From the NCBI RefSeq assembly GCF_900101615.1, contig NZ_FMZX01000004.1, positions 45,074 to 109,073 on the forward strand: 64,000 nucleotides of DNA. Direction: 5' to 3'. The stretch comes from Belnapia rosea. Its GTDB lineage: Bacteria; Pseudomonadota; Alphaproteobacteria; Acetobacterales; Acetobacteraceae. Position 1 is the first letter of the stretch. Each line of letters begins with the position of its first letter. Positions 61,897 to 64,000 of the stretch are shown one piece after another. The notes under the pieces were generated by a model. The model made no database searches and was not told the DNA's origin. It saw nothing but the letters and a program-made list of their open reading frames with translations. Made by a program: the position numbers and the translations under genes.

Positions 61897-62405
61897 GGCC
61901 TGCCCTGGTCGCGGCGCTCGCCCTGCTGCCCCTGCGGGCGGCGGCGGAGCTGCCGGCCCTGATGCTGCCGGTGGAGCCGGCCTGCATCTCCTCGCCCTTC
62001 GGAGCGCGGGAGGGGGCGGGGCCACGGGCCTCGCGCCAGCATGGCGGGGTCGACCTGCCGGCTCCGGCCGGGGCCTGGGTGCGCGCGGCGGCGGCGGGGC
62101 AGGTGGTGGCGATCCGGCGGCGGGGCGCGGCGGGGCTCGAGATCGATCTCCGTCATCCGGGCGGCTGGGTGACGCGCTATGCGCATCTCGGTGCCGTGGT
62201 GCCGGCGCTCGCCACCGGCAAGCGGGTGGTGGCGCAGGGGGAGCGGCTCGGCCGGGTCGGGCGCAGCGGCATCACCTATGGCACGCACCTGCATTTTGAG
62301 TTGCTGGCGGAGGGGGTGCGGCAGGATCCGGCGCCGCATCTGCCGGTCGGAGCCTGCGTGGCGCGACAGGCCCATTCCAGGGGCGGGATGGTCGCCGGGG
62401 AGTGA
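61893..62405 (+). CDS. M23-family murein peptidase
   Basis: A 170-residue exported protein with an N-terminal signal (LVAALALLPLRAAA) and a LytM/M23 core: QHGGVDLPAPAGAWVRAA has the first H and D ligands, VTRYAHLG, and GTHLHFELL carries the final H-x-H. It would cut peptide cross-links of peptidoglycan. The GTG overlaps the ygfZ stop (GTGA). Confidence 0.88.
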   Translation: MRPALVAALALLPLRAAAELPALMLPVEPACISSPFGAREGAGPRASRQHGGVDLPAPAGAWVRAAAAGQVVAIRRRGAAGLEIDLRHPGGWVTRYAHLGAVVPALATGKRVVAQGERLGRVGRSGITYGTHLHFELLAEGVRQDPAPHLPVGACVARQAHSRGGMVAGE

Positions 62406-62498
62406 TGCGGCAAGTGACAATCGGGCGAAGCCTCAGCCCTCCAGATCGTATACGAATCTCCTTGACTCGCGCGTGGCGCGCAACAAGGGACTGTACGG

Positions 62499-64000
62499 AT
62501 GGGCATCGACCAATGGCAGCGCGCCAGCATCTGGAGGCGGGGTGCTGCCCGGGCCGATGCGTCCTTCCTCGAGCCCGGTGAGGCCAGCCGGCCGAGCCGC
62601 CCGCCGCCCCCGCCACTCAGCAAATCCGAATTGGAGGAGAGCGCCGCCCGCTGGGCCAAGGCCCGGCTGAAGGAGCGCGTGCGCGGGCCGGTGACCCTGA
62701 GCGAGGCGACCGCGCTCGGCCTGAGTGCCGCGGCGCTGACGGCGCTGCTCGATCATCTGGGGCCACGTGGAACGGTGCCGGCAGAGCAGGACCTGGCCGG
62801 GTTGCCGCCTGACCCCGGCCATGGCCTTGATCCCGATGCGCCGATGGCGGCGCCGGTACCGGGGCTCGGGCCGCTATCCGCCCCTCCCGGGGGGGGCGAT
62901 GCACCGGTGCCGAGTGGCGGATCGGCGGCGACCGGGCGCCGGAGCGCGGCCACGGGGCCGACCATCCTCCCATCAGGCATCGCGCGTGGCTCGGGCGAGG
63001 CGGAGGGGCCGCTGCCCGGACGCGAGGCCGGCTTCACCCTGGCGGCGACGCGGCTGCTCGATGGCGCGCCGCTCGGCAAGGCGGCCCTGCTGGCCGAGGC
63101 CGCCTTCGGCCTCAACCTGGCACAGGCGGCCGGGCCGCAAGTGATCGGCGGGGCGGAGGCTGCGGCGCTGGCGGTGGCGCGGGGCATGGCCGATTCGGGT
63201 GCGGTGAAGGCGAAGGCGGCCGAGGTGCCGGTGCCTCCGGCGAAGGCCTTCGCGCTGGCGGCCGAGGCTCCGCAGGTCGAGGCGGTGCGTCCTGCCGGAC
63301 CGGCGGAGGCGGCCTCCACCGCCTCGGCCGTGGCCGCGCCACGCTTCGCCGAGGCGCCGATGATGCCCGCGGCGCAGATGGCGCCGGTCTTCACCGCGGC
63401 CCCGGTGCGGGCTGATGCGGCGATGCCTGGGCCGGTGGCGGATGGGCTGGCCGGAGGCGTCAAGCCGGTCGAGGCGAAGGCCCCTGCGACCGCCTGGTCC
63501 AAGCCGATGCCGGTGGCCGAGACCAGGCCGGCCGAGGCCAAACCTGCCAGTCCCCCATTGGACACGGCGGCGGATCATGGCGCCAGGCCCGGCCTCGGCG
63601 GCCATGCGTCGGATCGCGGCCTGGTGGTGCACGACAAGGCGGCCCCGCTGGTGACGGAGACCTTGCCCGGCCATGAGCCTAGCCATGCGTCCGGCGGCGG
63701 CCTGCCCGATCCGGTGGTGGTCGGGGGTGGCCATGTGGTCGTCGGCGGCCTCGCCGGCGTGCCGGTTCTCGTCCCGGGTATGACGGTGGGGCATGGCCAG
63801 GCGACGGTCGGCGGCGCAGGGCTCGAAGGCGTTGTCGCTGTGCCGGCGCCGGGTCCGACGACGGGTGCGGAGGACCATGCCGCTGCGGGTGGGGCGGGCG
63901 GTGACGGGGTGGCGCCGGTCGACGCGCCTGTGCTGGTCGATGTCGTCGATGTGCTGACGCCTGGGCCAGCCAAGGGTCCGGAGGATCACGCTGCTTCGGG
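62499..64000 (+). CDS. Ala/Pro/Gly-rich repetitive protein, 3' end outside window
   Basis: The frame from ATG 62499 is open to the right edge (500 codons) and was checked codon by codon. AAGGGA precedes it. The start MGIDQWQRASIWRRGAARAD leads to a charged helical stretch (LSKSELEESAARWAKARLKE) and then a low-complexity, mainly Ala/Pro/Val/Gly body. At the right edge EDHAA[A/S]G recurs about 37-38 residues apart (near 63870 and 63980), the beginning of a tandem repeat. It has no recognised family; a large surface, adhesin-like or structural protein is possible. The antisense ORFs over the same bases are shadow. Confidence 0.65.
   Translation, partial: MGIDQWQRASIWRRGAARADASFLEPGEASRPSRPPPPPLSKSELEESAARWAKARLKERVRGPVTLSEATALGLSAAALTALLDHLGPRGTVPAEQDLAGLPPDPGHGLDPDAPMAAPVPGLGPLSAPPGGGDAPVPSGGSAATGRRSAATGPTILPSGIARGSGEAEGPLPGREAGFTLAATRLLDGAPLGKAALLAEAAFGLNLAQAAGPQVIGGAEAAALAVARGMADSGAVKAKAAEVPVPPAKAFALAAEAPQVEAVRPAGPAEAASTASAVAAPRFAEAPMMPAAQMAPVFTAAPVRADAAMPGPVADGLAGGVKPVEAKAPATAWSKPMPVAETRPAEAKPASPPLDTAADHGARPGLGGHASDRGLVVHDKAAPLVTETLPGHEPSHASGGGLPDPVVVGGGHVVVGGLAGVPVLVPGMTVGHGQATVGGAGLEGVVAVPAPGPTTGAEDHAAAGGAGGDGVAPVDAPVLVDVVDVLTPGPAKGPEDHAAS

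Noticed and set aside
62433..63989. Minus-strand ORFs at the right end
   Set aside because: The plus frame from 62499 is open throughout, has a ribosome-binding site and repeats; the minus frames are arginine/serine-rich shadow.
1..64000. CRISPR arrays or rRNA genes
   Set aside because: No regularly spaced repeats and no rRNA-like stretches were seen.

Overview
This is very GC-rich DNA whose core genes (Der GTPase, BamB-like lipoprotein, YfgM-like TPR protein, dihydroorotase, YgfZ, tRNA-Ser) and GAAC-N7-GAAC type SOS box point to an alphaproteobacterium. I would guess a Roseomonas-like member of the Acetobacteraceae; that is inference from composition and gene order, not proof.

Layout. (1) Bases 2-1039: the 3' part of a plus-strand gene with an RNKLAHG HEPN-like motif, cut by the window edge. 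(2) About 1205-34122: a lambda-like siphovirus prophage. Its minus-strand genes run, from right to left, through a sigma factor, a replication and recombination block (RecA-like Sak4-type ATPase, DUF669, PD-(D/E)XK nuclease, DEAH helicase, HTH protein, prim-pol/DUF3987 primase), two adjacent ParB-methyltransferase fusions, then terminase, portal, a protease-capsid fusion, connectors and the tail tube. Tail genes stop at the tail tube, with no tape measure or tip genes, so the prophage looks truncated on the left. On its right are the divergent ImmA/XRE pair, a frameshifted gene, and a serine recombinase with three small companion genes. Plus-strand cargo genes (a DCC-family protein, a PD-(D/E)XK-like protein and a small ORF) interrupt the minus-strand phage genes.

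(3) 34242-45552: a defence region of visibly lower GC. A plus-strand HsdR-N/RAMA-like protein converges on a minus-strand operon DUF499 ATPase > DUF3780 > DUF1156 methyltransferase > PLD-SNF2 helicase, with a possible fifth small ORF coupled to its end. This gene set has been associated with phage defence by gene neighbourhood and is functionally close in logic to DISARM and BREX (ATPase + methylase + helicase + PLD). It is the most interesting system here.

(4) 46206-64000: chromosomal DNA. The defence region lies just beyond the 3' end of a tRNA-Ser(GGA). Next come der, bamB and a yfgM-like gene in one minus-strand run, two small plus-strand genes, a dihydroorotase, a YghU-type glutathione oxidoreductase, a divergent HxlR regulator/azoreductase-pirin pair, a surface-polysaccharide cluster (asparagine-synthase-like protein and four glycosyltransferases), ygfZ with an M23 peptidase, and a long Ala/Pro/Gly-rich ORF that runs off the right edge.

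Many neighbours share 4-base ATGA or GTGA overlaps, which were used to choose starts. All assignments are from reading the sequence; no database search was run.
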